Shown in pieces: positions 26,920-38,403 of a DNA stretch of 64,000 nt (position 1 is its first letter; every line of letters begins with the position of its first letter). The stretch comes from Haliaeetus albicilla. Lineage: Eukaryota > Chordata > Aves > Accipitriformes > Accipitridae. The stretch covers positions 24,886,030-24,950,029 of the forward strand of contig NC_091504.1 of the NCBI RefSeq assembly GCF_947461875.1, in the 5' to 3' direction. Both the position numbers and the translations under genes were made by a program. The notes below the pieces were generated by a model. It was given only the letters and a program-made list of their open reading frames with translations. It was not told the origin of the DNA and did no database searches.

Positions 26920-27115
26920 ATTTATCCAGCAGCCAAGCATTTAAGCCCTCCACAAGCATTTAATTCCCATAAATAACCACTACAATACTCCCGCGAGGCA
27001 GGAAGCACCAGCCCCATTGCTCAGACAGGGGAGACTGAGTGCAGATGAATCAATGACAGCCCAACCCACACAACCAGGGTCAGAACCGAAAACAAAACCA
27101 AGAAGTCCCGCTTTC
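26920..27115 (-). mobile_element. MIR-like CORE-SINE, minus orientation
   Basis: CAATACTCCCGCGAGGCAGG, then CCCCATTGCTCAGACAGGGG+AGACTGAG, then CAACCCACACAACCAGGGTC+AGAAC follow in order the complement-strand MIR phrases I know: CAACCCTGTGAGGTAGG, CCCCATTTTACAGATGAGGAAACTGAG, CCCAAGGTCACACAGC...AGAAC. Three ordered matches make this the clearest MIR-like copy in the window. Confidence 0.72.
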
Positions 27116-30100
27116 CCCTCTGTGTTCCAGCTGCTAGACAACACTGCCCCCAGTAGCTCGGCTTTCTTCCCAAACTAAGGTATGCACTTCAATTCCCTGA
27201 TTGCGGAGGGCAGAAGGACAGAGGGGGAAGTAAGTCCTGGCCTTAAGCACGCTGTACACAGCCTCCGTGGCTGCTGCAGAATTTAGCAACTTCCAGGAAC
27301 TGCAGAGCAAGCCAATAAACACCAGCTCCACTGCCACTTTCCCTCTCTATGGGAATGAACAGGAGTTGTGGTCAGCCTGCACAGGAAGGAAAAGGTGCTC
27401 CATGTTGCTGATCAGAACAATCACCTGCAAGAGGAGAGGATCTGGAGCAGGGCTGCACGATCTCAAAAGACCCAGGACTCTCTGATGACTTATGTCTTTC
27501 CCAAGCAGCTAGAGAGTGCATTTACTTCAGAGGAAGCTTTGCATCCTGTGGGACCGGGGGTGTTGGAGATTAATTTCCAAACTTAGTCTCCTCTCCCAAT
27601 TCTCTCTGAAGTTATGGGATCAAGCTACAGGCTTGGATGTGTCACAGCTAATCCACAGGAAGACAGAATGCAGCAGTGGGCTTTGCTGGCTTGTTTCAGA
27701 GATCTGACGGCTAGCTGTAATTAACCCTTTAAGCACTGCAAATTCTAAATTATGCCAGAAAGTAATACTCCAATCTGACTGGCTGCATAACGTGGGTCAC
27801 TACACTCAGCGCAAAGCAAATCCAAGGTAATGCAACTTAAATTGGTGGCTGTATCAGACGCAATCTGTGCATGTAATCAGAAACTAAATTATCCAAGGAC
27901 AATGACATTGCTACCTTGACAGTTTACTCTCCTACAAGCACTTGAAAGACAGAGAGCTTTTCAAGAAATGGCTAACTGCTGGATGCAATGAGTGACAAGA
28001 GGGAAAGCAGTGAGGGCCAAGGGCCTGGGTCTGGCTGTTGGGCTACTGAAGTTATTTTGTGTTGTATGAAACACAGATTCAAGAATCAGTGATGCTCCTG
28101 GCACTCCCTGCAAAAAATGGGGTGTGTCTTCTCTCTAAATTAAAACTTGGGAATTGTGTTGTGTCAGTCTAGCAGAGCCTCGAGTACCACCCAGACAGCT
28201 TAAGCTTTGTTTCCATGGTGCTGTCCTAACATGTGCTATGCCCTATAACAGCTTTATTGCACAAAGGGGCAGCAGTTTTCTTTTTTTTCTTTTCCTTAAG
28301 TAAAGCCATTACTTACTGCTGGTATGAACACAATCCACCACATATATTAGCTACAGTGAATTTTCTTAATGCAACTGAAAGACTAACACAGTCTAACCCT
28401 TGGCCCCTTGTAGCTTTTGTCTTACCACCTCAGTTTTGTCTACTAATTTTTTTAAGACTTCTGATACAAACTGCACTGATCCATGCAATCAGAGGCTGCA
28501 AATCTAGGCAGAGTTCAGTCTATAAAGCCAGTGACTTCATGTTTTCCCTCTGTAGGAGTAAAATAACGTTCCCACACTCTGATAGAAACCTTTGCTCTGC
28601 ACAGATTTAATTCATTACTTATGAATCTCTGGCCAACGTCACTCCGTTCATTTCAGTGGCTCTCTACTTGCAGTCGCCTCCTGAGTCCGGGAGGACAGGG
28701 AACCTTTTTTTTTTTACCATGTAGTGAAGTAGCTGAGAAGGGATCCTGACTAATGGCTTCACCAACTTGTTGCTTATGTAACAGTCCTCTCCTAGAAAAT
28801 CACCCAGGTAGCGATAATGAGCTGCCCTCTACAACTACTTTACAGAGGGTTGGTCGGGAGCCAAGGTATTTTCCAATGGAAACTCTTCTCCCAGGGAATC
28901 ACCCAGCATTGTATTTCAGATGAGTGCTTTATTTTGTTTTAGGAAATAGGAGAAGATTTCTTTTTAATTGTGCTATGCTTAGGTGTAAGGGCAGCTTCAT
29001 GACACAAATCACTGAGGAGTCACTAAATGGCCTGCTGGAATCATTTATGAGACCAGAATGGCAGCAGCTCTGCTAACACCTCAAAGGCAAGTGCCCATAT
29101 TCCAAGTTCATGCTTTTGCAGGATTGTGTGGACCACATGCAGGTCTTGGGTAAGAGCTGTCTCTTTGCTGTGTCTGCACTGTGCCTAAGCTATGAGATCC
29201 CAGAGGTGGTACAGCAGTACAAAATATTAAAGGTGCCAGTTGATTGCTCTTTCCATATCCAAACCCCTTCTTTCGAAAACTCACTCTTTCCAAAAGGCTT
29301 TCCAATCCTTTTCATCTGAGGAGGGGTGAAACACAACTCTCTGCCGAGGGCCAGCTCCACACTCCAGGCAGCACACAATGCTGTCTGCACCGGCTCAGGC
29401 AGAGGACAGACCCTTTCACAAGGTCTTCACGAGGCTCCTGTGCAAGCATCTGTCTGTGGGTGACAAGACAAGACACTGTCCCAAAAACCCTGTCCTGCTC
29501 CTCTTTCTGAGGAAGAAATGCAGCTTAAACAGAGGTGTCTGAGGCAGTAAAAAACATAGCTAAGGAGAGGGAATGTGGCTGCAACGCTTTTCTCACAGAC
29601 TCTCTACTCTGTATCTCATTGTGGTTTCCAACTGTTCCCTCAGCTCTCTAAGCCCCAGGAGAGGAAATGCAGCACGCACACTCTGCGCTGGGAGCACGCA
29701 TCGCAGGAAGGGGCCGGTGATTATTATTCTTATCACCCCACGGACTGCCTGGCACTGGCTGAAGAGCATGGCTCAGATGGTTCTCTCTGCTCCCAAACAG
29801 CTACGCAGCCTCTGCATGTGAAAGCCATTAAGCAATAGCACAGAAGCAACCCATGAGGCAAAACCCGTGAACGTTCCCGTACTGACAGCCCGCTGGTCCC
29901 CGTTGCCAGCAAGACACCAGGGTGCCGGGACTGGGCTGCAGGCAGGTGCTGACGAGGAGCCATGTGCTTCCCCTCGAAGTTAACGCTTGTGTGGCCAGCC
30001 CTCCTGACAGCTCCACAAAGAGCACGCAGACACTGGAGAGCCAAAGAGCCCCGCAGGGCCTCCCCCGTGCACAGTCCAGGCCCTCTGTGCCAGCACTGAT

Positions 30101-33100
30101 GTCCTACTGTTGGAAATGTGGTATATGGGAGCATCGGCAGTGGAGACAGGAACTGAAACATCTGTTTTTTCCGAGCCACACTTGGAAAGGCTAAGCTGTA
30201 TTCCACCCCTAAAGCACAACCAGCCCAGCTGTGAGGCAAGCAGATGAAGAGAGAAGTACAAAAATAGCTACTTCTGTAGTGCTCTTTCAAGCAACACGAG
30301 GTTGCCCTACAAAAATAAATACACAAAAAGGAATGATCTTGGGGGTTTTTTCCAGCTATTAGAGGGACCCATGTGCTCCCATCACTGCAACACGGTAAAA
30401 GGACGCATCCCCTCGACTCACAGCTCTGTGTTCACAGCGTATTCCCACCACCCACCAGCTAACCACCTTGGGTCTGTTTGCAGCACAGCAAGAAATCACA
30501 CGCGCGGTCCCTAATGGGACTAGGTACGGATGCTTTCACCAACCTGACCTAAAACAAAATCTGCATGTTTCAGGCCGGACTCACTCCACCCCCTTCCCGA
30601 GGCGTGGCTTTGAGAGAGAAACTAACAACTTTGGCCAACACAATCTGTCTGGGCTCTCGCTTTCCCAGGCTTAGCTGTTCCTCGGGTTCCTCCCTCAGGA
30701 GGACTCAACCCACACCCTAGATCCTCTTTTTAGAGAGCCACTCCCACCTCTCCCTGACAAAGAAGCATTTGCTGTAGCAGAACCTATTTAACCCGTTCCC
30801 AGCAGGACCCATGTCCCTTGACCGAGCAGGGAAAGGTGTTTACAGAATCCCATACAAGCCCCCCCACCAGGGAAAGGAAGAAGAGGCTTCACTGCCTGTC
30901 TCAACCAAAGTGGCAAGGAAAACTGCTCTTTTGCTTCTGGATCCGCAGTAGTCCTCCTCCCTGCTAGAGGAGACCAAAGCAGCACGGATCCTGCGGGAGC
31001 CAGGGCCGAGGTCCTGCCAGGAGATGTTGCAATGGAGTTGTGAAGAGGCCGTGGCTGTGGATCTGCAAGTACCATTAGCGATGTCTGTCCAAGGAGGTGG
31101 GCACAGGCTCTAGCCAGGGCTACAGACTCCACCGTGGAAGTCGCAGTTTCAAACCAGTGATTAGACCTCACAACTTCATCACTGACACGCAAAATAGTAT
31201 TGCACAGAGCCAAATGTGTTTCTTGATACAAGGAGCTGTCTGTATAGGCGGGCAGAATACAAGTTGCCCAGCTGTCACTAGAAGAAAAAAGGGCATGGTA
31301 TGGTCTCCAGGTACAATTTCAAATGAATAGGAACAGGCTGGCTGAGCCCTGGCTTGGATCCAGAATTCATGTCACTACAGATCGTCCCGCAGGCTCGTCA
31401 AAAGCAAGAGCTGCTGCAGACTGTGTCTGCTGTCAGGGTGAGTATAGCCTTCTCCTGATGATGCTCAAGAGCACACGCCAGCACGCCTGCAGCGGGCAGA
31501 GAGAGTCCCGTCGTCTCCCAACACTGCACTGCCGGAGGGCAGCCCGTAGACCCCAGACGGGAGGTAAAGCAGGGCCACGCGGTTAACACACACGCACAAC
31601 GACTGAAAAATGCCGTAGGTGGGAGATTCATTACCACAAAGTGAACGTCGTCATTTCCTTCCATCGAGTACTGTTACCAAACCAGCGGATCACACTATCT
31701 TAACATGGGTTGCTAATTAAAAATGACGCTGGATTAAACAGAGTAACACAAGACCCTATGTCACATCTGAAACTTTGTTGCCAATCTCAGCTTATTGAAT
31801 ATTTTTATAGGCCTGATGCCAAGAAGCCGAAGAGATGTACTGGTTCCTAACCTGAGGGAAACTATTTTTACTGTTAGACTGGCAGAAACAGCTAACTGAC
31901 AAATATTACGCTTTCTTTTGATCATCTCTGTTTAAATCCAGTGGTAGCACATCATCAAAATGTATGCAATTTTTTGAGGGAAAAGGAGGAGCTGGAAAGT
32001 GAGGACAGATACTGGTCATGGTTCCTATAATATACCACAAATGCTACAGATGGTCAACTTGCAGGTTGTTGATGCTCTCCTGATGATAGCTGTCCTTTAA
32101 AAAAATGGGAATGGCTGTAATCACATGGTTTTTGCTTTTTGTGCCCTTTGCAAAGCAAAAGCTATCGTTATATTTCAATTCGACATTTTTAGTTTTGGCA
32201 AACAGAGATGCCAACTTAGACTCAGTGTCTAAGTAAACAACAGTCCTTCGATATGAAAAACAAGCCAACTCTACTGCAGAGGCAGGTTAAGAAATAAGGT
32301 CCGAGGAGGTCTGATTTGACACCCTCATCCTCCTGTCGGGACAGGCAGTGACCTTCAGCAGAGCATGTTCGTGTAGGTGGCAGAAGCTGCAAGGGGAGCT
32401 CTGCAGCCTGGCAGTTGCTGCAGCTTTCCAGCATTTAAGCCTGATCTCAGCAAGGCCTGGAGAGAAGGGTGGGCTGACGTGGGGTGAGAGAAGAGTGGGC
32501 TGACGTGGGGCAGCAGCCATTCCTCCGAATAGTAGTCGCATCGTAAGTGCAGCCCACGAGCAGAGCTGCCAACTTTCCACTGTGGAAGAGACACAAATTT
32601 TCTCTTTGAGCCTGACAGCGACTGCCTAAAGCGTGCTGTTGGCTAGGGAGGGACTAATTCACAAGTGCCATGTCCCCCACACCCCCCCGTGCACTATCCT
32701 CATGGTAAGAGCAAGAACCTCTGTCTGTGCAGCTCCCAGCCCGCTCCACCCTGGCACTGGAAAGCACATCTTTGCTCCTGAGCTGTACTTCTTCACTCCC
32801 GCTTACTTTCTTATTCACTTATTACAACTCAGAGAAACGTTTGGGGACATGTGGGGTAAATAAGAGACAAGATACTAAATCAAGCTGAACTGCAACGATC
32901 AAAGGACAACAAAGCTTGAAGAAATGGAGAAACAATGACGCAGAAACGCATTATGGAAACCACAGCGTGGAAAACGCGGCATGACAAGAGATAAAACAAG
33001 GAATCCCATTAAATGGCAAGCAGAGAAGCATTAACAAACCATATGAGCCCATTTCACCCTACCTTCTGATTTGAGTGATTTTCTTTTTAAAACCCCTTTT

Positions 33101-36100
33101 TGTGAGAGCAGAATGAAAGCAGCTGGGTGAAACGCGAGAGAGACCTGGTGGGGGCTTGCCAGCAGGAGAAGTTGTTCACTCCAACAGGGAAAAAGCCACA
33201 CACAAAAAGACACCACCAATAAACTTAAAAATTGCAGGAAATACAGGGAAAAAATCAATCCAAACAGTACCTGGTAAAAAAATACACCAGATGTCAAAGG
33301 AACCCCAAAAGGTGAGGTAAGCAGAGGCATGGTGTTCCTTTCTACTAACATCTGACAAGGGTCAGGAGCGGGCATTCAGACAGCAGATCTTCTCTCTGCC
33401 CAGTGGGACTGTGAGATGTTTAGCTACAGTTTCTTAATGTGTGGTTTTCGGTCACTACCAGGGTTTGTAGGTTTGGCTGCGCTGAATTGCAAATCGTAAA
33501 ATCTTTTAATGCTGGGCTAACATCAAGGAAGTGAGAGACCTTGATGCTGCTTGGGATTATTTAATTGCAACTTTTGCCACGGAGCAGGAACGCCTCCAAA
33601 TGCCACCTCTCTGGGGGATGCCTCTTCTAACCTAGCAGGACGTTTTTAAACACCAACAAAAAACCCTAAAGTTTTAATTTTAAAAAGGGTAAGTTTCTCA
33701 GCCATGGGAACAGCACTCAAATTTCTCTGAAGCTTTAGGAAAGAACACAATAAACAACCCAGACCTTCTGCTTATGCCATTGCTGTAACAGCATTATGGT
33801 GACACTTCACTAACACCAGAGACCATTATGCTCTGATAGAATAATGCAGAATTGCCTCCTTGTTTAGTGCTTAAACTATAGATAAAATTTGCTTATGTGA
33901 TTGGTCCCTTCCACAGGCTGAATTAATCTCATTTGCAAAATATTTACCTAGCACCTCATTTGGACCTTTTTCTCCCTCCAAAACGTCTTACAAAAGAGAA
34001 ACACAGCCTTGTTTTCGCTGGGGATACGGCTTCTTGTAAGAATGACATTCCAGGCTGTTTAAGTTTTTTCTAGGAACAGCAGTAAAACTATTTTGCCTTT
34101 GTGGACTGGACATTACTGTACAGACACTCCACTGCTTGTGGTTTTACCCGAACTGGATTTTAGTTTTAATGGGAATATTTTTTCCCACAGCTTTTGAAGA
34201 CACCTTGAGCCTTGAAACGGCTTTTACTGCATCACATAACAATAGCAAAATCTACCGATCATTGCCAAGTCTTGAAATTTAAAATATCACAGACTGTAGG
34301 TTCCTGAATCATAAAATCTGTTTATTTTAAGAAGGTTTGCTTAGGTGAAGTCACCGGCTAGGCAGTGTAACCCCAGGGCTCACTGCCAAACCCACAAAAA
34401 AACCCCGCTGGGTTTTGGATGAAAGTTATGACCCCCAAATCTGCAAAGCTTCTGCTTCTGCAGGAGTGTGGTGATAGCAGAGCTCCTCTGATTTCAGCTT
34501 CTCCTTCTTACCCATCCACAAAGAGTATTCCACATTAATGAAGGAAAAATAAGGGAGTCTCAACTCTAGTCTTTTCAGCTGAGATTCTAATCTCCACTTG
34601 AAAACTACCAGGTTACTAAAGATGTGTCAGAAATAGTCAATATTTGCAAGGGAAAGTCAGAAAATCTTTATGAGGTTTATTCCAGTTGAGGAATGAAAGA
34701 AATGGTACCAGCTCATGAAACATCTAAGTCTCAAAAAATAAATGAGAACAAAATCTGGTAGCCCTGAAAGCAGAGCACTTGAAAAGAGATCAGATCAGAG
34801 CATTTCTCAGATGGAGGAACTCAGAAGTGCAAATGCTGCCACTTGAAGCATGTTGCTCTTGAAGTATAGTTTTTTATGTTGCGCACTGCAGATTATTTGG
34901 AAAAACAGACTTTGCTCTTGATTCCAGCCAGACTTTGCGTTACACTTCAAGAACCCGACTCTGGCAATGGGAGGGGGCCAATATTCCCATTCGGTCTGCC
35001 TGGAGACTGCTTCCAGCTAGGTATGTAGCGCCTGCAAGCAGCAGAGCTTATTTCCTTAGTGATTCTTTGGATGGGACATTTCTTCTGTACTCCTAGTAAC
35101 AGTGCTGCCAAAGTTGGCATTTATTTCTTCAAAGTTGCTACATCTATAATGTCGGATACGAGGAATTCATTTCCTAGGCCTTACTTCTACAGCTAGAGGT
35201 ACGGTATCACATTTGCTGTGTGTAACTGCTAGCACACACGCCTGCCGCAGAATCAGGGAGCTTTGGCATTGGTAATTTTCTGAACTCGGCCTTCTTAAAG
35301 GCTGTTTTCATTTCAGACTAACTAAAAAAAAAAGTTTTGTTGAGACATTAAAAAAAAAAACTTTCCTCTAATGAGAGAATAGGCAGCAATCATTAAAAGC
35401 ATTATTTACTTTATCTGTCAGTGTTCAACAAAGGGAACATGAAATGAATAGACAAAACCGCTTGCATAACTTCACTGTGTCATGAGCCAGAGTCCCTCTC
35501 ATCCTGACAAAATTGAATCTGTAAATCTTTCATGGTTATAATGATGACATAAGTACACATGCCTTCTTTCCCATCATCAGGAGGTCAAACAGGGCAGTAA
35601 ACTTCTCCCCAAAGGTAATCCATGTGCCGCAGCAGACCAATTCAGCACATCTTATACCAGTCATCAGAATATTACCAGCACACACTTTTTCAGCTGAGTC
35701 GTGACTGTACAACACAAGATGATCTGCTGGCTGACAAAGATGACTCTACAGTCTGAATTCCAAAGACAATTGTCCCTCAGTGGAGGAAAGCTCTTCCTCT
35801 TACCACATATGCTCTCAACAGTACTGTAAACAAACATTTCTCCATCGAAATCAGAGGAAGATGTCAGTAACACTATCCTGCCGTTTCAGTCCATTTGCTT
35901 TAGTGGATTTCCCCTCCCCATATTCCGGACACTTTGTTTTGTTGACCTGCAAGAGCTTTATGTCCAACTTCAATTTGTCATTGCATAATAGGATCTAATC
36001 CAAAACGTTCTGGGAGCTTTTACAACTCAGCGCCTCTGAACAACAATAATATAAACAGTCTCAAACACTTACTACCAAAATTAATAATCCTAGAAACACA

Positions 36101-36940
36101 CTGTAATAACCCCAGATCCTTAAAAAGCCAAATGAAGGACTTATCATCACAGTCTTCAGAAGGCTGCTCTACAAGTGACCAGTGAAGCGCTGGCACGTTC
36201 CACCTCTGTCACAACGGCACATTCAGCCTCCAGAGCTGCAGATCCCCATGTCTAACTGACAACAGATAACGCAATGTCAGAAAGCCCTTAATAAACATTA
36301 GTCTTTCCCAGTTAGGGACTTTCTGCAACAAGCAATGGCTAGTTTGTTTGGAAAAGTCTAAACGTATCTTGTAAGAAAAGAGTTGGAAAACACCTTGTCT
36401 GCAAGACTGAGAGACATTTTCCTGAAGTTAGCCTACATACATCTTGCCGACCTACCGTTTAACGTTTGCTGCGGTACTTGGCAACTTCTGCAACAACTCT
36501 TAATCTACATTGACGCTAAAAAGTGGAAACTCAGTTAAGAATATCCGAATAGAAAAGCAGACCCTTAACTTATTGAAGTACCAGTAGAAATTAGTTCATG
36601 TGAGATTCTTCTACTGTGCTGGGCCCCACGTCATCTCTCCTACATGAATCACTCCATGCTTTTGTCTCCTCAAGAACAGAAAAGTTGCTCCCTAAGGCAA
36701 ACAAATTTAGGTTCAAAAAGAAATTAAAAAAAAAACCCAAAACCATTTTTCCCCTAAGTCTGTTTTTTTGCATCATACAGTAACTTTATTTAAGTGACTG
36801 TGCACCTGGACCATTCTAATGTCCCTCCAAGACACATGCCCTTCTGACCAATTATCCCGAAACAACAAAATCAGCATCTGGACACAAGCACAACTGTCAT
36901 CCCAACCCAGCACTTTCACGGAGACATTTTTATTTGAACC
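27116..36940. other. AT-richer intronic sequence, nothing recognised
   Basis: Nearly 10 kb with no recognisable exon, RNA gene or transposon except a 25-bp duplication at about 32.46 kb. The stretch 33.4-36.9 kb is the most AT-rich in the window and has almost no open frames of useful length. It could contain regulatory elements, but I see no defined motif cluster. Confidence 0.45.
32462..32511. repeat. 25-bp direct repeat, 2 copies
   Basis: GTGGGCTGACGTGGGG recurs at 32,469 and 32,494 within two 25-bp units that differ at few positions. Confidence 0.85.
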
Positions 36941-37640
36941 CGTTACCTGAGTCTTTCGGGTTTGCTGTTAGGAGAAGAGTGTTTAAACCACAGCCAACTG
37001 CTGACTTCCCGACACCGGTCTCCATCTGCCATTTCCCCCAGAACCTCAGGAATTAACCGCCCGGCACAAAACCTCCGGACCCCCCCGGCGAGGCGCAGCA
37101 GCCCCCCGCCTCTCTTCGACCTACCCACGGGGAACGTTACCCCACAGTTTTGCCCCAGGTACCTGCCGGGCCGCCTCCCATCTCCCACGCCGGTGTTACC
37201 CCGCGTGCCCCGCGGGTTGCCAACTCTTGGCGAGACGCGAGCGGCGTTACGAGACGACCCGCTTTGGGCCGAAATCCTGAAAACGCTTCCCCAGCTGCGG
37301 AGCCGAGCGCATCCCCACGGCCGTGCCTTGTGGGGGGGCCATCGGCCCCGCCGCGCTAGCCCTACCCCAGCTGAAGCTGCCGAAAACTTGGAGCCGTTTT
37401 TCCCCTTTTTCTTCGCTTGGGCCACTTTCTGCCCGCGTCCGACCCGGCAGGCTGACGGCAAACTTTCTGCCGCGTCTCCATGTTTGTCCCCGCTGTCACG
37501 CGTCCCATCGCCGGCCCGGCCCAACGCAAAACAACGCGCCGGGAAATACCGGAGGACGAACGACAGCGCCGGGCGGCCGAGCCGCCACCGCCGCCCCCGG
37601 CCCCGCCGCCCGCCGCCCCGGGCCCGCCGCGCCCCGCCGT

Positions 37641-37646
37641 ACTCAC
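37641..37646 (-). other. PKD1: PKD1 intron 1 splice donor
   Basis: Read on the minus strand, the bases after exon 1 are GTGAGT, a near-perfect U1 donor. It leaves exon 1 in phase 2, which matches the expected junction in the first leucine of the LRR. This fixes the 3' edge of the exon. Confidence 0.85.
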
Positions 37647-37900
37647 AGCGCCGTGGCGGCGGGAGGGATGCCGGTCCCCGGGCGCTCCATCCCGCGGGCA
37701 GAGCAGTTGACGAGGCAGGCGGGGCCGGCGCAGGTACAGTCGGCGGCGCAGGGCTGGCAGGCGGGGGCCGGGGGCTCCCGGGCCGCCGCCAGCCCCCCGC
37801 ACAGCAGGGAGCAGAGCAGGCACCAGCCCGAGAGGGGCAGCCGCGCCGCGGGGACGCCATGTTTGCGCTGTGATCCAGTGTCTCCATTTCCAAAAGGCAT
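37647..37900 (-). CDS. PKD1: PKD1 (polycystin-1) exon 1, coding part
   Basis: This exon encodes the first 84 codons plus two bases of polycystin-1, the large receptor-like partner of polycystin-2 in primary cilia. Seen: a hydrophobic signal segment (about residues 21-40, LPLSGWCLLCSLLCGGLAAA), then an LRR N-terminal cap with cysteines at 48, 51, 55, 57, 62 and 66 (C-x2-C-x3-C-x-C-x4-C-x3-C). An N-glycosylation sequon NCS follows at 65-67, and the exon ends in a TAL at the edge of the first leucine-rich repeat. From memory, the human protein has the same spacing, including the VNCS element and a ...PADATAL exon end. The exon stops in phase 2 inside a leucine codon at a consensus GTGAGT donor, as expected for LRR exons. 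The start at 37,900 is the only in-frame ATG before the cap; a TAG lies three codons upstream. It gives an unusual hydrophilic extension of about 14 residues. A stronger-Kozak ATG at 37,860 is one base out of frame (see findings). The divergent neighbour RAB26 supports the identity through conserved synteny. Confidence 0.86.
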
Positions 37901-38090
37901 CTCTCCCTACGGGCATGGCATGGCCCCGGCCCGCCGCTCCCCCGGCCGGCCGGCCGGGCCCGGCCGCGCCCCGCCCCGCTCCGCCGCGACGCTCCGCGCA
38001 CCCTCCGCGCCGCCCGCCTCAGCGCCCGCCCGGCATGGCGGCCTCCCCCCGCAAGGGCTGGCGCTGCGCGCTGGCTCGGCGGCGGCAGCG

Positions 38091-38189
38091 CCCGGCCCGG
38101 CCCGGCCCGGCCCGGCCCGTTCCGTTGGGGCTCCCGCTCCACGCCGCGCTGACAAGCCCCCGGCCCGGCCCGGCCCGGCCCGGCCCGGC
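38091..38189. repeat. Two (CCCGG)n pentanucleotide tracts
   Basis: Perfect CCCGG repeats run at about 38,091-38,119 and 38,158-38,188, separated by about 40 bp. They lie 190-290 bp upstream of the PKD1 start codon inside the CpG island. The paired short runs of C and G could form i-motif-like or G-rich secondary structure and are likely length-variable. Confidence 0.8.
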
Positions 38190-38330
38190 GCCGCTCGGCT
38201 CTGCGCTCCGCCCGGGCCGCGGCCGCCGCCTCCCCGCTCCGCCTCCCGCCCGGCGGAAACCCGGCGCCGCTCCAGCCCCGCCGCCCTCCCGGGCCGCCCC
38301 CGCAGCGCGGCCGGCCGCCCCCCCCCCCAG

Positions 38331-38370
38331 CCCCAACCCCAAGTCCAAGTCCAAGTCCAAGCCCAAGCCC
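38331..38370. repeat. Hexanucleotide (AAGTCC/AAGCCC)n microsatellite
   Basis: About six units of a 6-bp repeat (AAGTCC drifting to AAGCCC) follow a C run and precede a long G run at about 38,382-38,400. It sits between the PKD1 CpG island and the minisatellite. Translated, it gives repeats such as PKSKSK, which make up part of long chance frames here. Confidence 0.8.
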
Positions 38371-38403
38371 GGCCGGCCCCCCGGGGGGGGGGGGCGGGGG
38401 GCA

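Larger units (their letters stand above)
1..37640 (-). other. PKD1: Presumed PKD1 intron 1 (5' part), no exon recognised
   Basis: This is everything downstream of PKD1 exon 1 on the minus strand. Human PKD1 intron 1 is also long (about 17 kb, from memory). None of the large PKD1 exons (the PKD-domain exon encodes over a thousand residues) could hide here, because no open frame of that kind exists. Exons 2 and 3 of human PKD1 are tiny (about 72 bp each, one LRR each), so I cannot fully exclude a diverged copy. I also looked for the CDC motif of the LRR C-terminal cap and found no plausible in-frame match. The content is unique sequence with sparse repeats, listed separately. Confidence 0.6.
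37080..38400 (-). promoter_or_regulatory. PKD1: PKD1 CpG island and presumed TATA-less promoter
   Basis: A long stretch dense in CpG surrounds PKD1 exon 1 and reaches into the start of intron 1. It carries GC boxes of the GCCCCGCCCC type (near 37,965-37,980) and two (CCCGG)n tracts. No TATA box is evident upstream of the start codon. Such islands usually mark broadly used promoters with dispersed start sites, so the transcription start cannot be placed from sequence alone. The upstream edge merges into a G run at about 38,382-38,400 and then the minisatellite. Confidence 0.75.

Noticed and set aside
33930..33995. TACCTAGCACCTCATTTGG...GTCTTACAAAAG, SINE-like phrase
   Set aside because: Too short and diverged to separate from chance.
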